Source of the DNA: Rhizobiales bacterium Ga0077548
GTDB taxonomy: Bacteria; Pseudomonadota; Alphaproteobacteria; Rhizobiales; Xanthobacteraceae
Direction of reading: 5' to 3'
DNA: 63,257 bases
NCBI GenBank assembly: GCA_001464215.1
Contig: LNEZ01000041.1
Location: 1 to 63,257 of the forward strand
Each line of letters opens with the position of its first letter. The first letter of the stretch is position 1. The notes under the pieces were generated by a model. That model was given only the letters and a program-made list of their open reading frames with translations. It searched no databases and was not told the origin of the DNA. A program made the translations under genes and the position numbers. Positions 44,461-54,395 of this stretch are shown piece after piece.

Positions 44461-45462
44461 ATGGTTGAGTTAACGTTCGATCCGGCGGAAGCGCGGGCGG
44501 CGGAAAAGCCACAGGACCCGCGCCGCGCGTCGCTCGGCCGGCTAATCCTGACCGACAGATTCTTCAAGCTGCTTACCCGCGCCGCCGCGGCGTTCGTTCT
44601 GTTGATCCTGTTCGGCGTTATTTTCACCCTCGTCGAGGGATCTATCCCTGCCTTAAGAGAGTTCGGCCCGGGCTTCGTCTGGACCGAAGACTGGAATCCG
44701 GTGAAAGAGCGCTTTGGTGCGCTCGCCCCGATTTACGGCACACTGGTCACGTCGATCATTGCGATGCTGGTCGCCGTTCCGATCGGTCTCGGGATTGCGA
44801 TTTTCCTTACCGAACTTTGCCCGATCTGGCTGCGCCGTCCGATCGGCACGGCGATCGAACTGCTCGCTGGTATCCCCTCGATCATCTACGGTATCTGGGG
44901 CTTGTTCATTTTCGCGCCGTTCCTCCAGCAATACGTGCAGCCGTTCCTGATCTCGACGCTCGGCAATGTGCCCGGCATTGGCTGGCTGTTCGCAGGGCCG
45001 CCTTATGGCATCGGCATCCTGACCGCGGGTTTGATTCTCGCGATCATGGTGTTGCCCTTCATCGCTTCCATTACGCGCGACGTGTTCGAAACTGTGCCGC
45101 CGGTTCTGAAGGAGTCGGCTTATGGCTTGGGTGCAACGACGTGGGAAGTCGTCTGGAAAGTTGTGCTTCCTTATACGCGCGCGGGCGTAATCGGCGGCAT
45201 CATGCTGGCGCTGGGCCGCGCACTCGGGGAAACCATGGCGGTTACTTTTATTATCGGTAACGCGCATCGTATCAGCGGTTCGATCCTTCAGCCCGGCACG
45301 ACGATTTCCGCGAGTATCGCCAACGAATTCGTCGAGGCGCTCCAGGTACTACACACCTCTTCGCTGATGTCGCTTGGCCTGATCCTCTTCGTCATCACCT
45401 TCATCGTTCTTGCGGCGGCACGTCTGTTACTCGCAAGCCTGAACAAGCGCGCAGGAGGCTGA
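44461..45462 (+). CDS. pstC: Phosphate ABC transporter permease PstC
   Basis: Inner-membrane permease, 333 aa from the chosen ATG, with six helices and the EAA-like loop ([24 protein letters not shown]). Upstream in-frame ATGs at 44356 and 44407 would add 35 or 18 polar residues. ATG 44461 follows GGGGGCAGAG and is preferred, but the start is uncertain. The stop overlaps pstA (ATGA type). Confidence 0.95.
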   Translation: MVELTFDPAEARAAEKPQDPRRASLGRLILTDRFFKLLTRAAAAFVLLILFGVIFTLVEGSIPALREFGPGFVWTEDWNPVKERFGALAPIYGTLVTSIIAMLVAVPIGLGIAIFLTELCPIWLRRPIGTAIELLAGIPSIIYGIWGLFIFAPFLQQYVQPFLISTLGNVPGIGWLFAGPPYGIGILTAGLILAIMVLPFIASITRDVFETVPPVLKESAYGLGATTWEVVWKVVLPYTRAGVIGGIMLALGRALGETMAVTFIIGNAHRISGSILQPGTTISASIANEFVEALQVLHTSSLMSLGLILFVITFIVLAAARLLLASLNKRAGG

Positions 45463-46307
45463 TGATGGATCGCGGTCTTTATCGTCGCCGGATACTTCGT
45501 AATCGTTTCCATATGACGATGGCAGTCGCAACGGCCGTCTTCGGGCTGACCTGGCTCGTGCTCATTCTGGCGATGCTGCTCATCAAGGGCATCGCTGGCT
45601 TGAACCTTGCTGTCTTCACCGAAATGACGCCGCCGCCGGGTAGCTCCGGTGGGTTGCTCAACGCGATCGTCGGCAGTCTAATCCTGACGACTCTTGGCGT
45701 GTTGATCGGCACGCCGATCGCGATCCTCGCCGGCACCTATATGGCCGAGTACGGCCGCCACTCGAAGCTCACCGACGTCGTTCGCTTCATCAACGATATT
45801 CTGCTCTCCGCGCCTTCGATCGTGATCGGTCTTTTCGTCTACGGCATCATGGTGCGGCCGATGGGGTACTTTTCGGGTATCGCGGGCTCTGTCGCGCTGG
45901 CAATTCTCGTGGTCCCGGTCGTGGTCCGCACCACCGAGGATATGCTGTTGCTCGTACCAAGCCAGATGCGGGAAGCGGCGGCGGCACTCGGCGCACCCCG
46001 CTGGCACGTAATCCGTTACGTTAGTTACCGCGCGGCAAAGACCGGCATCATCACCGGCATCTTGCTCGCGATTGCGCGCATCTCCGGCGAAACCGCGCCG
46101 CTTCTGTTTACCGCTCTGAACAATCAGTTCTGGAGCACGAGCCTGCTCGCGCCGATGCCCAGCCTTCCGGTTGTCATCTTCCAGTTTGCGCTTTCGCCGT
46201 ATGAAGACTGGCAGCGGCTTGCCTGGACCGGCGCATTGCTAATCACCATTGCGGTGCTGACGCTCAGTATCGTTGCCCGCCTGCTATCGTCGAAGAGGAC
46301 AGTCTGA
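45462..46307 (+). CDS. pstA: Phosphate ABC transporter permease PstA
   Basis: A 281-aa partner permease with six helices and the EAA-like loop ([24 protein letters not shown]). The ribosome-binding site GGAGG lies in the end of pstC. Its own stop overlaps the pstB start (TGATG), so all the pst genes are tightly coupled. Confidence 0.97.
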   Translation: MMDRGLYRRRILRNRFHMTMAVATAVFGLTWLVLILAMLLIKGIAGLNLAVFTEMTPPPGSSGGLLNAIVGSLILTTLGVLIGTPIAILAGTYMAEYGRHSKLTDVVRFINDILLSAPSIVIGLFVYGIMVRPMGYFSGIAGSVALAILVVPVVVRTTEDMLLLVPSQMREAAAALGAPRWHVIRYVSYRAAKTGIITGILLAIARISGETAPLLFTALNNQFWSTSLLAPMPSLPVVIFQFALSPYEDWQRLAWTGALLITIAVLTLSIVARLLSSKRTV

Positions 46308-47107
46308 TGGCCAATTTTGCAGTTCACGCTTCCGCGGATTCGCTTTCCAATGCGAAACCGAAAATGGACATAAAGGATTTGTCCTTTTTCTACGGCGACA
46401 ACAAAGCTCTGAAAGACATTACGCTTCCGCTATTCGAGAAGCGGGTCACGGCACTGATCGGCCCGTCGGGCTGCGGCAAGTCCACGCTCTTGCGCATCCT
46501 GAACCGGATCTATGAACTTTATCCGGGCCAGCGCGCGGAAGGCACGGTCATGCTCGACGGCGAGAATATTCTCGATCCGAAGCTGGATGCGAACTATCTC
46601 CGCTCGAAGGTCGGCATGGTGTTCCAGAAGCCGACGCCGTTCCCGATGACGATCTATGACAACATCGCTTTCGGCGTGAAGCTCTATCAGAAACCATCGC
46701 GCGCCGAGATGGACGCGATCGTGGAATCCAGCCTCGTTCGCACCGCGCTCTGGGGCGAAGTGAAGGATCGTCTGCACACCTCCGCGCTCGGCCTTTCCGG
46801 CGGCCAACAGCAGCGTCTTTGCATTGCCCGTACCGTCGCGGTGAAGCCCGAAGTCGTGCTGTTCGACGAACCGACTTCCGCACTCGATCCGATTTCGACC
46901 GCGAAGATCGAGGAACTGATCGACGAATTGAAGCGCGACTTCACCATCGTGATCGTGACTCACAATATGCAGCAGGCCGCCCGCGTCGCCGATCTTACCG
47001 CCTTCATGTATCTCGGCGATCTGATCGAAGCCGGGCCGACAACGACGATGTTCTCGACCCCCAAGGACAATCGAACCCTCGACTACATCACGGGACGCTT
47101 CGGCTAA
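46307..47107 (+). CDS. pstB: Phosphate ABC transporter ATP-binding protein PstB
   Basis: A 266-aa ATPase with Walker [10 protein letters not shown], PstB-typical [20 protein letters not shown], signature [13 protein letters not shown] and Walker [13 protein letters not shown]. It powers PstCA and, with PhoU, passes the phosphate signal to PhoR. Confidence 0.98.
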   Translation: MANFAVHASADSLSNAKPKMDIKDLSFFYGDNKALKDITLPLFEKRVTALIGPSGCGKSTLLRILNRIYELYPGQRAEGTVMLDGENILDPKLDANYLRSKVGMVFQKPTPFPMTIYDNIAFGVKLYQKPSRAEMDAIVESSLVRTALWGEVKDRLHTSALGLSGGQQQRLCIARTVAVKPEVVLFDEPTSALDPISTAKIEELIDELKRDFTIVIVTHNMQQAARVADLTAFMYLGDLIEAGPTTTMFSTPKDNRTLDYITGRFG

Positions 47108-47124
47108 CGCCGGCGGAAAAAATC

Positions 47125-47847
47125 ATGGCCAGCCACATCGTTACAGCTTTCGAAAACGAACTCCGCGACATTAATCGCAAGGTCGCCGAAATGGGCGGTC
47201 TTGCCGAAAAAGCCGTGGTCGATTCAACAGACGCGCTGATCAAGCGCGACACCATTCTCGCGCAGCGCGTGATCGCAGGCGATACCCGGCTCGATCAGCT
47301 CCAGCGCGAAATCGAGGAAGATGCGATCACGCTGATTGCCAAGCGTCAGCCGCTCGCGGTCGATCTTCGTGAGGTCGTTTCCGCGATCCGCATCTGCAAC
47401 GATCTGGAGCGGGTCGGCGATCTTGCAAAGAATACAGCGAAGCGCGTACTCGCGCTCAAGGGCGAGTATCAGGCTCCTACGCTCCTGCGTGGAGTGGAGC
47501 ACATGAGCGAGATCGTGCTCGAGCAGCTCAAAGAGGTGTTGGACGCCTTCGGTGCCCGCGATTCCGTCCGGGCAATGGCGGTCTGGAAACGTGACGGCGC
47601 GGTGGACGACCTTTATACTTCCCTGTTCCGCGAATTGCTGACCTACATGATGGAAGATCCGCGCCAGATCACGATGTGCACGCATCTTCTTTTCGCGGCA
47701 AAGAATGTGGAGCGCATCGGCGACCACGCCACTAACATCGCGGAAACCGTGCATTATCTTGTGGTCGGCGAGCAGCTTGTCGATGAGCGTCCGAAGTCGG
47801 ACACTACGAGCATGACCAGCGTTTCCTACCCGCAAGCCAAGGGATAA
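47125..47847 (+). CDS. phoU: Phosphate signalling protein PhoU
   Basis: A 240-aa helical protein made of two PhoU repeats, each with the metal-binding motif type E/DxxxD (ICNDLERVGDLAKNTAKR and AKNVERIGDHATNIAET). It represses the Pho response when phosphate is ample. ATG 47125 (MASHIVTAFENELRDINRKV) is the true start. The frame is open further left but lies inside pstB there. Confidence 0.97.
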   Translation: MASHIVTAFENELRDINRKVAEMGGLAEKAVVDSTDALIKRDTILAQRVIAGDTRLDQLQREIEEDAITLIAKRQPLAVDLREVVSAIRICNDLERVGDLAKNTAKRVLALKGEYQAPTLLRGVEHMSEIVLEQLKEVLDAFGARDSVRAMAVWKRDGAVDDLYTSLFRELLTYMMEDPRQITMCTHLLFAAKNVERIGDHATNIAETVHYLVVGEQLVDERPKSDTTSMTSVSYPQAKG

Positions 47848-47862
47848 CCGGAACCGTCCCGC

Positions 47863-48567
47863 ATGAAATCGAAAGTTCTGGTGGTCGAAGACGAAGACGC
47901 GCTCTCGGTGCTGCTTCGTTACAATCTGGAGAGCGAAGGTTACGACGTCGAGACCGTCAATCGCGGCGACGAAGCCGAAATCCGTCTGAAAGAGAACCTT
48001 CCGGACATCGTCGTGCTGGACTGGATGTTGCCGGGCCTTTCCGGCATCGAACTTTGCCGCCGTCTGCGTGCGCGCACCGAAACCGAGCGTCTCCCGATCC
48101 TGATGCTGACTGCGCGCAGCGAAGAAGCCGAGCGCGTGCGCGGTCTTTCGACCGGCGCCGACGACTACATGGTCAAGCCTTTCTCCGTGCCGGAATTCGT
48201 CGCACGCGTGCGTGCGCTGTTGCGCCGCGCGAGCCCCGAGCAGGTTTCGCAGCAGCTCAAGTCAGGCGACATCGAACTCGACCGGGAAAAGAAGCGCGTG
48301 CATCGCAGGGAGCGCGAGGTGCATCTCGGCCCGACCGAGTTTCGCCTGCTCGAATTCCTGATGATGTCGCCCGGCCGCGTGTTCACGCGCGAGCAGTTGC
48401 TGAACGCGGTCTGGGGCAGGGACGTCTACATCGACGAGCGCACCGTGGACGTGCATATCGGCCGTCTGCGAAAGACACTGACGCGCGGCAAGGAGGCCGA
48501 TCCGATCCGCACCGTGCGCGGCTCGGGCTATTCCTTCAACGAGCGCTTCGCGGAAAACGCGGCCTAA
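47863..48567 (+). CDS. phoB: Phosphate regulon response regulator PhoB
   Basis: A 234-aa OmpR-type regulator: receiver with Asp53 (VVLDWMLPGLSG), then a winged-helix DNA-binding domain (about 135-230, with LLNAVWGRDVYIDERTVDVH). It binds the Pho box upstream of pstS. It is the last gene of the operon, 15 bases after phoU, and ends before a strong terminator. Confidence 0.97.
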   Translation: MKSKVLVVEDEDALSVLLRYNLESEGYDVETVNRGDEAEIRLKENLPDIVVLDWMLPGLSGIELCRRLRARTETERLPILMLTARSEEAERVRGLSTGADDYMVKPFSVPEFVARVRALLRRASPEQVSQQLKSGDIELDREKKRVHRREREVHLGPTEFRLLEFLMMSPGRVFTREQLLNAVWGRDVYIDERTVDVHIGRLRKTLTRGKEADPIRTVRGSGYSFNERFAENAA

Positions 48568-48573
48568 AAAAAT

Positions 48574-48611
48574 AAAAACCCCGAAAAGCGAAATGCTCTT
48601 CGGGGTTTTTC
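48574..48611. terminator. Bidirectional terminator between phoB and gcrA
   Basis: AAAAACCCCGAA...TTCGGGGTTTTT with an inner AGC/GCT step. A runs and T runs on both sides allow termination of phoB and of the convergent gcrA. Confidence 0.88.
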
Positions 48612-48626
48612 TTTGCATCAGAAGCG

Positions 48627-49127
48627 TTATCGCGCCTGTGCTGCTCTTCGCTCGCGCCGGCGGTCGGCCAGCGGCTGATAGGCAATGCGGGCGTGATACG
48701 GGCAATAGACGACGTTCGTCTTCGGCTTCGCGCCGCAATATCCGAACTCATCCGAGCCCGGATCGCCCACCGGCCAGCGGCAAGTGTTCTCGTTCAATTC
48801 GGTAATGGAAACCCGCGGTCCGATCGGCACCACATTGGCAAGCGGATCCAAATCCAGCCGCGCTTCCCGTTCGTAATCAGGAGCAAGCGCGTTGTTGCCG
48901 GAGAACCGCATACGCGGCCGCATCCCGCCGCCGTTCGACGTGCGCGGTTTGCGAATACGCGGCACCGAGGAAGAGGGCTTCGCGCGGCCCGAAAGCTTCA
49001 GGCGGTGCACCTTGCCGATTACCGCGTTACGCGTAATGCCGCCCAATTCCGCGGCAATTTGACTCGCCGAAAGGCCATCCGCCCAGAGCTTCTGAAGCAT
49101 CTGCACTCGTTCATCGGTCCAGCTCAT
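48627..49127 (-). CDS. gcrA: Cell cycle regulator GcrA
   Basis: A 166-aa alphaproteobacterial transcription factor. The N-terminal helix-turn-helix (MSWTDERVQMLQKLWADGLS, GGITRNAVIGKVHRLKLSGR) recognises CcrM-methylated GANTC. The C-terminal sigma-70-binding domain ends with a cysteine/histidine cluster (NTCRWP, GYCG, VYCPYH). The start at ATG 49127 is the family start; the frame is open further upstream without homology. The upstream region is rich in GANTC sites. Confidence 0.95.
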   Translation of the reverse strand: MSWTDERVQMLQKLWADGLSASQIAAELGGITRNAVIGKVHRLKLSGRAKPSSSVPRIRKPRTSNGGGMRPRMRFSGNNALAPDYEREARLDLDPLANVVPIGPRVSITELNENTCRWPVGDPGSDEFGYCGAKPKTNVVYCPYHARIAYQPLADRRRERRAAQAR

Positions 49128-49499
49128 TCTTGTCCCCTTTTGCCCGGCGAGCCGTCCGGTCCACGAGGCGGAATCCTTCCGCGCTCGCCGGAATCGGGTT
49201 TTCCCGTCTTCCGGATGGGCCTTCACGCTACGCTTGGGGTCGTCCGCCGCACGATATGTCGTATCTGACGGATAAAACGCTACAATAGGCAGACTCGGCG
49301 CTACAAGAGTCCGCTGCCTTCAATGCGTTTTTCCCCACAGTTGTGACGGTTTCGAGTCGGAGGGCGCGCTGGTTGAACGGCCGGGGGCCGCGTTGTAAAT
49401 AAGGGTAACCAGCCCCAAGATGGTCCGTCGCGCCGCTCGTAATGGGCGGCGGATTTCGTTTTGGGGCCCGAAACCGAGGGAAATGAGGAGGCGCAAGCC
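49128..49499. other. Divergent gcrA-argD intergenic region with a GANTC cluster
   Basis: 372 bases with no gene. GANTC sites (CcrM methylation targets) occur at 49171, 49191, 49292, 49307 and 49354. No clear sigma-70 box was picked for either gene. A TGAGGAGG ribosome-binding site for argD is at the right end. Confidence 0.55.
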
Positions 49500-50693
49500 A
49501 TGATAGCGCCCGTTCTGCCGACCTATTCGCGCGCCGACGTTAGTTTCGAGCGCGGCGAAGGCGCTTGGCTGACCTCGACCGACGGCAAGAAGTATCTGGA
49601 CTTCGGCTCCGGTGTCGCGGTGAACGCGCTCGGCCACGCGCACCCGTCGCTGGTGAAAGCGCTCACCGAACAGGCGCAGAAGCTTTGGCACGTCTCGAAC
49701 CTCTACAAGATCCCGGAGGGCGAGCGGCTCGCCAAACGCCTGATCGAACACACCTTCGCCGACACCGCGTTCTTCCAGAACTCCGGCGCGGAAGCGATGG
49801 AATGCTCGATCAAGATGGCGCGGAAGTACCAGTCCGTGTCCGGCAAGCCAGAGCGGAACCAGATCATCACCTTCGACGGCGCGTTCCACGGGCGCACGCT
49901 TGCGACCATCGCGGCCACCGGCAACGAAAAATATCTCGACGGCTTTGGCCCCCGGATGCCCGGCTTCGTGCAAGTGAAGTTCGGCGATCTCGAAGCGGTC
50001 AGACGCGCGATCACGACCGAGACTGCCGCCATCATCATCGAGCCGATTCAGGGCGAGGGCGGCATTCGCGTGCCGCCGCCGGGCTTCCTGAGAGCGCTAC
50101 GCGAGTTGTGCGGCCAGCACGGGCTGCTTTTGATTTTCGACGAAGTGCAGACCGGCGTCGGCCGTACCGGAAAATTATTTGCCTATGAATGGTCAGGTGT
50201 CTCGCCGGACATCATGGGCGTCGCCAAAGGCATCGGTGGTGGCTTTCCGCTCGGCATCTGTTTGGCGACCGCCGAAGCCGGCAAGGGCATGACGCCGGGC
50301 ACGCACGGTTCGACCTTCGGCGGCAATCCGCTCGCCATGGCGGTGGCGAATGCCGTGCTCGATGAAGTGCTGGCGCCGGGTTTCCTGGAGCGCGTGCAGC
50401 AGATGAGCCTGTTCGCGAAGCAGCGGCTCGCTGAACTCAAAGACACGCATAAAGCGATTATTTCCGAAGTTCGCGGCGAGGGACTGCTGCTCGGCGTGAA
50501 AACCGTCGTGCCGAACGGCGACTTCGTGAACGCGGCGATCGGCGAAGGCCTGCTGACGGTCGCGGCCGGCGAGAATGTCGTGCGCCTGCTGCCACCGCTG
50601 ATCGTGACCGAAAAAGAAATCAACGAAGCGATTACGAAAATGTCGGCGACCTGCCGTAAGCTGGAAGCGGCGACGACCAAGGGAGCCGCGTGA
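49500..50693 (+). CDS. argD: Acetylornithine aminotransferase
   Basis: PLP enzyme for N-acetylornithine formation in arginine synthesis; relatives also serve as succinyl-DAP aminotransferase, which would link to dapD/dapE. It is 397 aa with [12 protein letters not shown] (213-224) and PLP-lysine Lys243 (GVAKGIGGG). ATG 49500 with TGAGGAGG is clear; the frame opens earlier. The stop overlaps the argF start. Confidence 0.96.
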   Translation: MIAPVLPTYSRADVSFERGEGAWLTSTDGKKYLDFGSGVAVNALGHAHPSLVKALTEQAQKLWHVSNLYKIPEGERLAKRLIEHTFADTAFFQNSGAEAMECSIKMARKYQSVSGKPERNQIITFDGAFHGRTLATIAATGNEKYLDGFGPRMPGFVQVKFGDLEAVRRAITTETAAIIIEPIQGEGGIRVPPPGFLRALRELCGQHGLLLIFDEVQTGVGRTGKLFAYEWSGVSPDIMGVAKGIGGGFPLGICLATAEAGKGMTPGTHGSTFGGNPLAMAVANAVLDEVLAPGFLERVQQMSLFAKQRLAELKDTHKAIISEVRGEGLLLGVKTVVPNGDFVNAAIGEGLLTVAAGENVVRLLPPLIVTEKEINEAITKMSATCRKLEAATTKGAA

Positions 50694-51619
50694 TGGCTGC
50701 GAATGGCGTGCATCATTTTCTCGATCTGTCGGAATTTTCCGGCACGAAGTTGCGCGAAATCCTGTCGCTTGCAGCCAGGCTCAAGGCGAAGCGCGAAAGC
50801 GATCCGAAGCGTCCGTTCGCAGGCCGCAAGCTCGCGCTCATTTTCGAGAAGCCTTCGACCCGTACCCGTGTTTCGTTCGACGCGGCGATGTACGAACTGG
50901 GCGGCCACTCGATCGTATTGACCGGCAAGGAAATGCAGCTTGGCCGCGGCGAAACCATCGCTGACACCGCTCGCGTACTATCGCGTTATGTCGACGCGAT
51001 CATGATCCGCATTCTGAATCACAAGTCGCTGCAAGAGCTGGCTGCGCACGCGACCGTGCCTGTCATCAACGGCCTCACCAAGTTCTCGCATCCCTGCCAG
51101 GTCATGGCCGATGTAATGACCTTCGAAGAGCACAAAGGCTCGATCAAGGGCCGCAAGGTCGCCTGGACCGGCGACGCGAATAACGTGCTGACTTCGTGGG
51201 TTCACGCGGCCGCGCGCTTCGAGTTTGAATTGAATGTAGCTTCCCCGCGCGATTTCGCGGCGAAGCCCCCGGTCGTCAAATGGGCGAAAGAGTCGGGCGC
51301 CGCGATCCGCTTCATGCGCAACCCGGAAGAAGCGGTTGAAGGCGCGGATTGCATCGTCACCGATACGTGGGTGTCGATGGGCGACAAGGAAGCCAAGCGC
51401 CGCCACAACATTCTGAAGCCCTATCAGGTCAACCGCGCGCTGATGAAGCGCGCGAAGTCGGATGCCATCTTCATGCACTGCTTGCCCGCGCACCGCGGCG
51501 AGGAAGTCACGGACGAGATTATGGACAGCCCGCAGTCGGTCGTGTTCGACGAGGCGGAAAATCGCCTGCACGCGCAGAAGGGAATTCTGGCGTGGTGTCT
51601 GGGAGCGCCCGCGGCATGA
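50693..51619 (+). CDS. argF: Ornithine carbamoyltransferase
   Basis: Makes citrulline from ornithine and carbamoyl phosphate. The 308-aa protein has the carbamoyl-phosphate motif STRTR (55-59), HPCQVMAD and the ornithine-binding [11 protein letters not shown] 50693 overlaps the argD stop; a GTG one codon upstream is possible. The stop overlaps the hslO start (ATGA). Confidence 0.97.
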   Translation: MAANGVHHFLDLSEFSGTKLREILSLAARLKAKRESDPKRPFAGRKLALIFEKPSTRTRVSFDAAMYELGGHSIVLTGKEMQLGRGETIADTARVLSRYVDAIMIRILNHKSLQELAAHATVPVINGLTKFSHPCQVMADVMTFEEHKGSIKGRKVAWTGDANNVLTSWVHAAARFEFELNVASPRDFAAKPPVVKWAKESGAAIRFMRNPEEAVEGADCIVTDTWVSMGDKEAKRRHNILKPYQVNRALMKRAKSDAIFMHCLPAHRGEEVTDEIMDSPQSVVFDEAENRLHAQKGILAWCLGAPAA

Positions 51620-52593
51620 GCGCGGCAGAAGCCGCCCGCCTGCCGAACCAGCAGCCCGACGACGACAAGGTGCTGCCGTTCGCGGTCGAGCCGCTCGATG
51701 TGCGTGGCCGCGTCGTCCGTTTGGGCGCCGCACTCGACAAGGCAATCGAGAACCATAACTACCCGCCGCAGGTCTCGCGTGCGCTCTCCGAAGCAATCAC
51801 GCTTGCCGTGCTGCTGGGCTCAACGCTGAAAGACGCTGGCCGTCTGATCTTGCAGACGCAGACCGACGGCCCGATCGATTTCATGGTGGTCGATATCGTG
51901 GCACCCGAGAAGGTCCGCGCTTATGCGCGCTTCAATCGCAAGCGGCTTGCAGACGCCGGCAAGGCGACGACTGGGCAGTTACTCGGCAACGGCCATCTCG
52001 CGATGACGGTCGAAACCGGCACGGAAGCGCAGCGCTATCAGGGCATCGTCGCCTTGAGCGGCGGCAGTCTCGAAGACGCAGCGCACACATATTTCCAGAA
52101 CTCGGAGCAGATCCCAACCCGCGTTCGTATCTCCGTCGGCGAGGAAATGCTCGCGGGCGAGAAGATGCATTGGCGTGCGGGCGGCCTGCTCGTGCAATTC
52201 CTGCCGCCGGAATCCTCCCGGGCAGCGCAAAGCGACATCGATCCTGGTGACGCGCCGCAAGGCACGGCCAAGCACGAAGTGAAGGAAGACGACGCCTGGT
52301 TAGAGGCAAAGGCGCTCGTCGAAACCGTCGAGGATCACGAATTGCTCGACTCGTCTCTCTCAAGCGAACGGCTGTTGTGGCGGCTGTTCAACGAGCGCGG
52401 CGTGCGCGTGTTCGACGCGCTTCCGGTGCAGGCGAATTGCTCCTGCTCGCGCGACCGCGTCTTCGATATGCTGAAAAGCTTCACCCCGGAAGACCGCGCC
52501 GACATGGTGAAAGACGGCAAGATCGTCGTCACCTGCGAATTCTGCGGGCGGGTTTATCCGTTCGAGCCGGGCGAGGTTGAATCCAAAGTTTAG
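51616..52593 (+). CDS. hslO: Redox-regulated chaperone Hsp33
   Basis: A 325-aa holdase chaperone activated by oxidation. The four zinc cysteines form CxC-X29-CxxC (Cys275, 277, 307, 310: NCSCSRDR and TCEFCGRVY). The ATG overlaps the argF stop, giving the usual alphaproteobacterial argD-argF-hslO operon. The stop meets the convergent apaG stop. Confidence 0.96.
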   Translation: MSAAEAARLPNQQPDDDKVLPFAVEPLDVRGRVVRLGAALDKAIENHNYPPQVSRALSEAITLAVLLGSTLKDAGRLILQTQTDGPIDFMVVDIVAPEKVRAYARFNRKRLADAGKATTGQLLGNGHLAMTVETGTEAQRYQGIVALSGGSLEDAAHTYFQNSEQIPTRVRISVGEEMLAGEKMHWRAGGLLVQFLPPESSRAAQSDIDPGDAPQGTAKHEVKEDDAWLEAKALVETVEDHELLDSSLSSERLLWRLFNERGVRVFDALPVQANCSCSRDRVFDMLKSFTPEDRADMVKDGKIVVTCEFCGRVYPFEPGEVESKV

Positions 52594-52982
52594 TGCATCA
52601 CCTTCTTCGCACTCGGACTATCGAGCGAAAAGGCCGGCACCTCGGCGTCGAAATCGTCGCCGTCTTCCGTCACCATCTGGTAGCTGCCGGACATCAAGCC
52701 TGACGGCGTTTTGAGCGGCACGCCGCTCGTGTATTCGAAGCGCTCGCCCTGACGCAGCAGCGGCTGTTTGCCGACGACGCCCGCGCCCTTCACTTCTTCG
52801 GTGCGGCCGTTCGCGTCGGTGATCTTCCAGTGGCGCGAGACGAGCTGCACGGCTTCTTCGCCGAGATTGAGAATCTCGATCGTGTAAGCCCAGAAATATT
52901 CGTCCTCGCCCGGCGACGAGCGGTCGGACGAATACTCGGGCGTAACGGTTATCTGAACTTGCCGGGTCGTCGCGCGGTACAT
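52590..52982 (-). CDS. apaG: ApaG domain protein
   Basis: A 130-aa single-domain protein of fibronectin-III-like fold. It begins MYRATTRQVQITVTPEYSSD and carries the family motifs EYFWAYTIEILN, SRHWKITDANG and SGVPLKTPSGLMSGSYQM. Linked to Co2+ resistance in enteric bacteria; its biochemical role is unclear. It lies downstream of metZ on the same strand with a 12-base gap, so it is probably cotranscribed and under the metZ riboswitch. Confidence 0.95.
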   Translation of the reverse strand: MYRATTRQVQITVTPEYSSDRSSPGEDEYFWAYTIEILNLGEEAVQLVSRHWKITDANGRTEEVKGAGVVGKQPLLRQGERFEYTSGVPLKTPSGLMSGSYQMVTEDGDDFDAEVPAFSLDSPSAKKVMH

Positions 52983-52994
52983 AGCACCATCATA

Positions 52995-54206
52995 TCAGAC
53001 GGCGGCAAGTCCGCGCGAGAGGTCCTCGATCAAATCGTCGACGTGCTCGAGACCGACCGAAAGCCGAAGCAAGCCTTCGCCGATGCCCATTTCCGCGCGT
53101 GCCTCCGGTGTGAAGCGCTGATGCGTGGTGGTGCCCGGATGCACGATCAGGCTTTTCACATCGCCGAGATTGTTGGAGATGCGAATGAGCCGCAGCGCAT
53201 TGGCGAAACGGAACGCGCCTGCGCGCTCGCCCTCGACTTCGAAGGATAAGAGCGTCGAGCCGCCTCTCATCTGTTTCTTTGCAAGCTCATATTGCGGGTG
53301 GTCTTTGCGGAACGGATAGATCACTTTTTTCAGCTTCGGCTTGCCCGCGAGCCAATCGGCTACCTTCAGCGCGTTGTCCTGCGCCTTCTCGACACGGATT
53401 TGCAGCGTCTCGATGCCTTTCAAAAGCACCCAGGCATTGAACGGCGACATCGAGGGGCCGGTCTGGCGCATAAACGTATGCAGGTGGTCTTTGACGAATT
53501 GCTCGGAGGCAAGGATCGCGCCGCCGAGACAGCGGCCCTGGCCGTCGATGTGCTTGGTCGCGGAATAACAAACGATGTCCGCGCCGAGCGCGAGCGGGCT
53601 TTGCAGCATCGGTGTCGCGAACACGTTATCGACGATCAGGAGCGCTTTCGCTTTCTTCGCGATTTTCGAGATTGCTGCGATGTCGAGAATCTCTAGCGTC
53701 GGGTTGGTCGGACTCTCCAGGAAGAACGCTTTCGTCTCCGGACGGACGGCATTCTCCCACGCCTTCAAATCAGTGCCTTCGATCAGCGTCGTTTTGATGC
53801 CATAGCGCGGCAGCAGTTCTTCGATCACATAGCGGCAGGAGCCGAACAGCGCGTGCGCGGCGACGACATGATCGCCCGCTTTCAGAAAGCAGAGCATCGA
53901 GGCGGTCACGGCCGCCATGCCGGTCGCGGTCGCGCGGCAGGCCTCGGCGCCTTCGACCGCGCGGATGCGCTCTTCGAACATCGCGACTGTCGGGTTGGAA
54001 AAGCGCGAATAAATGAAGCCGTCGTCTTCGCCCTTGAAGCGCGCGGCGCTCTGCTCGGCGGTGTCATAGACGAAGCTCTGGGTTAGGTAGAGCGTTTCCG
54101 CGTTCTCGCCGAATTGCGAGCGCAGGATGCCCGAATGGATCAGCCGGGTTTCCGGCCGCAGCGAGGCGGCGTCGGGAACCGGGCGGGGGGTCTTTACGGT
54201 CGTCAT
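52995..54206 (-). CDS. metZ: O-succinylhomoserine sulfhydrylase
   Basis: PLP enzyme that makes homocysteine directly from O-succinylhomoserine and sulfide. The 403-aa Cys/Met-metabolism family protein has the PLP-lysine Lys218 (YSATKHIDGQGR), SRFSNPT and ESPTNPT motifs. The alphaproteobacterial MetZ type is supported by the start motif RPETRLIHSGILRSQFGE. A SAM-II riboswitch with terminator precedes it, so it is shut off when SAM is plentiful. The ribosome-binding site GGAAGGA is 6-8 bases before the ATG. Confidence 0.94.
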   Translation of the reverse strand: MTTVKTPRPVPDAASLRPETRLIHSGILRSQFGENAETLYLTQSFVYDTAEQSAARFKGEDDGFIYSRFSNPTVAMFEERIRAVEGAEACRATATGMAAVTASMLCFLKAGDHVVAAHALFGSCRYVIEELLPRYGIKTTLIEGTDLKAWENAVRPETKAFFLESPTNPTLEILDIAAISKIAKKAKALLIVDNVFATPMLQSPLALGADIVCYSATKHIDGQGRCLGGAILASEQFVKDHLHTFMRQTGPSMSPFNAWVLLKGIETLQIRVEKAQDNALKVADWLAGKPKLKKVIYPFRKDHPQYELAKKQMRGGSTLLSFEVEGERAGAFRFANALRLIRISNNLGDVKSLIVHPGTTTHQRFTPEARAEMGIGEGLLRLSVGLEHVDDLIEDLSRGLAAV

Positions 54207-54224
54207 GACGTGGTCCTTCCAAAC

Positions 54225-54262
54225 AAAAACCCGGCCGGGGGTTTAGCCCCATAAGCCGGGTG
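54225..54262 (-). terminator. Attenuator hairpin in the metZ leader
   Basis: Minus strand: ACCCGGC...GCCGGGT with an inner GGGG/CCCC stem, followed by TTTTTG. It lies between the riboswitch and the metZ ribosome-binding site. CCCCGGCC in its 3' arm is complementary to GGCCGGGG at the riboswitch 3' end. Confidence 0.8.
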
Positions 54263-54274
54263 ACACACGTCTCC

Positions 54275-54332
54275 CCGGCCTTTTAGCGACTTATTTTACG
54301 TGGCTGCAAGCCGGCCGGCTCAAATGACCACG
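54275..54332 (-). promoter_or_regulatory. SAM-II riboswitch (metA motif) upstream of metZ
   Basis: The minus-strand RNA shows the SAM-II layout: P1 CGTGG/CCACG, the first loop with TCATTTGAGCCGGCC, the GGCTTGCAG segment, then GTAAAATAAGTCGCTAAAA and GGCCGG. The last element can pair with CCGGCC in the loop to form the pseudoknot. The invariant TTGCA and GCTAAAA segments match known SAM-II sequences. SAM binding should favour the downstream terminator and reduce metZ. Confidence 0.88.
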
Positions 54333-54395
54333 AAGTGCGGGGATTATGCCGCCCGCGCGCTTGGCGTCAAGTTCTGCCTATTCTAGGTGTCTTCG

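Noticed and set aside
46819..47124. Upstream extension of phoU
   Set aside because: It lies inside pstB in another frame; PhoU starts at MASHIVTAFE.
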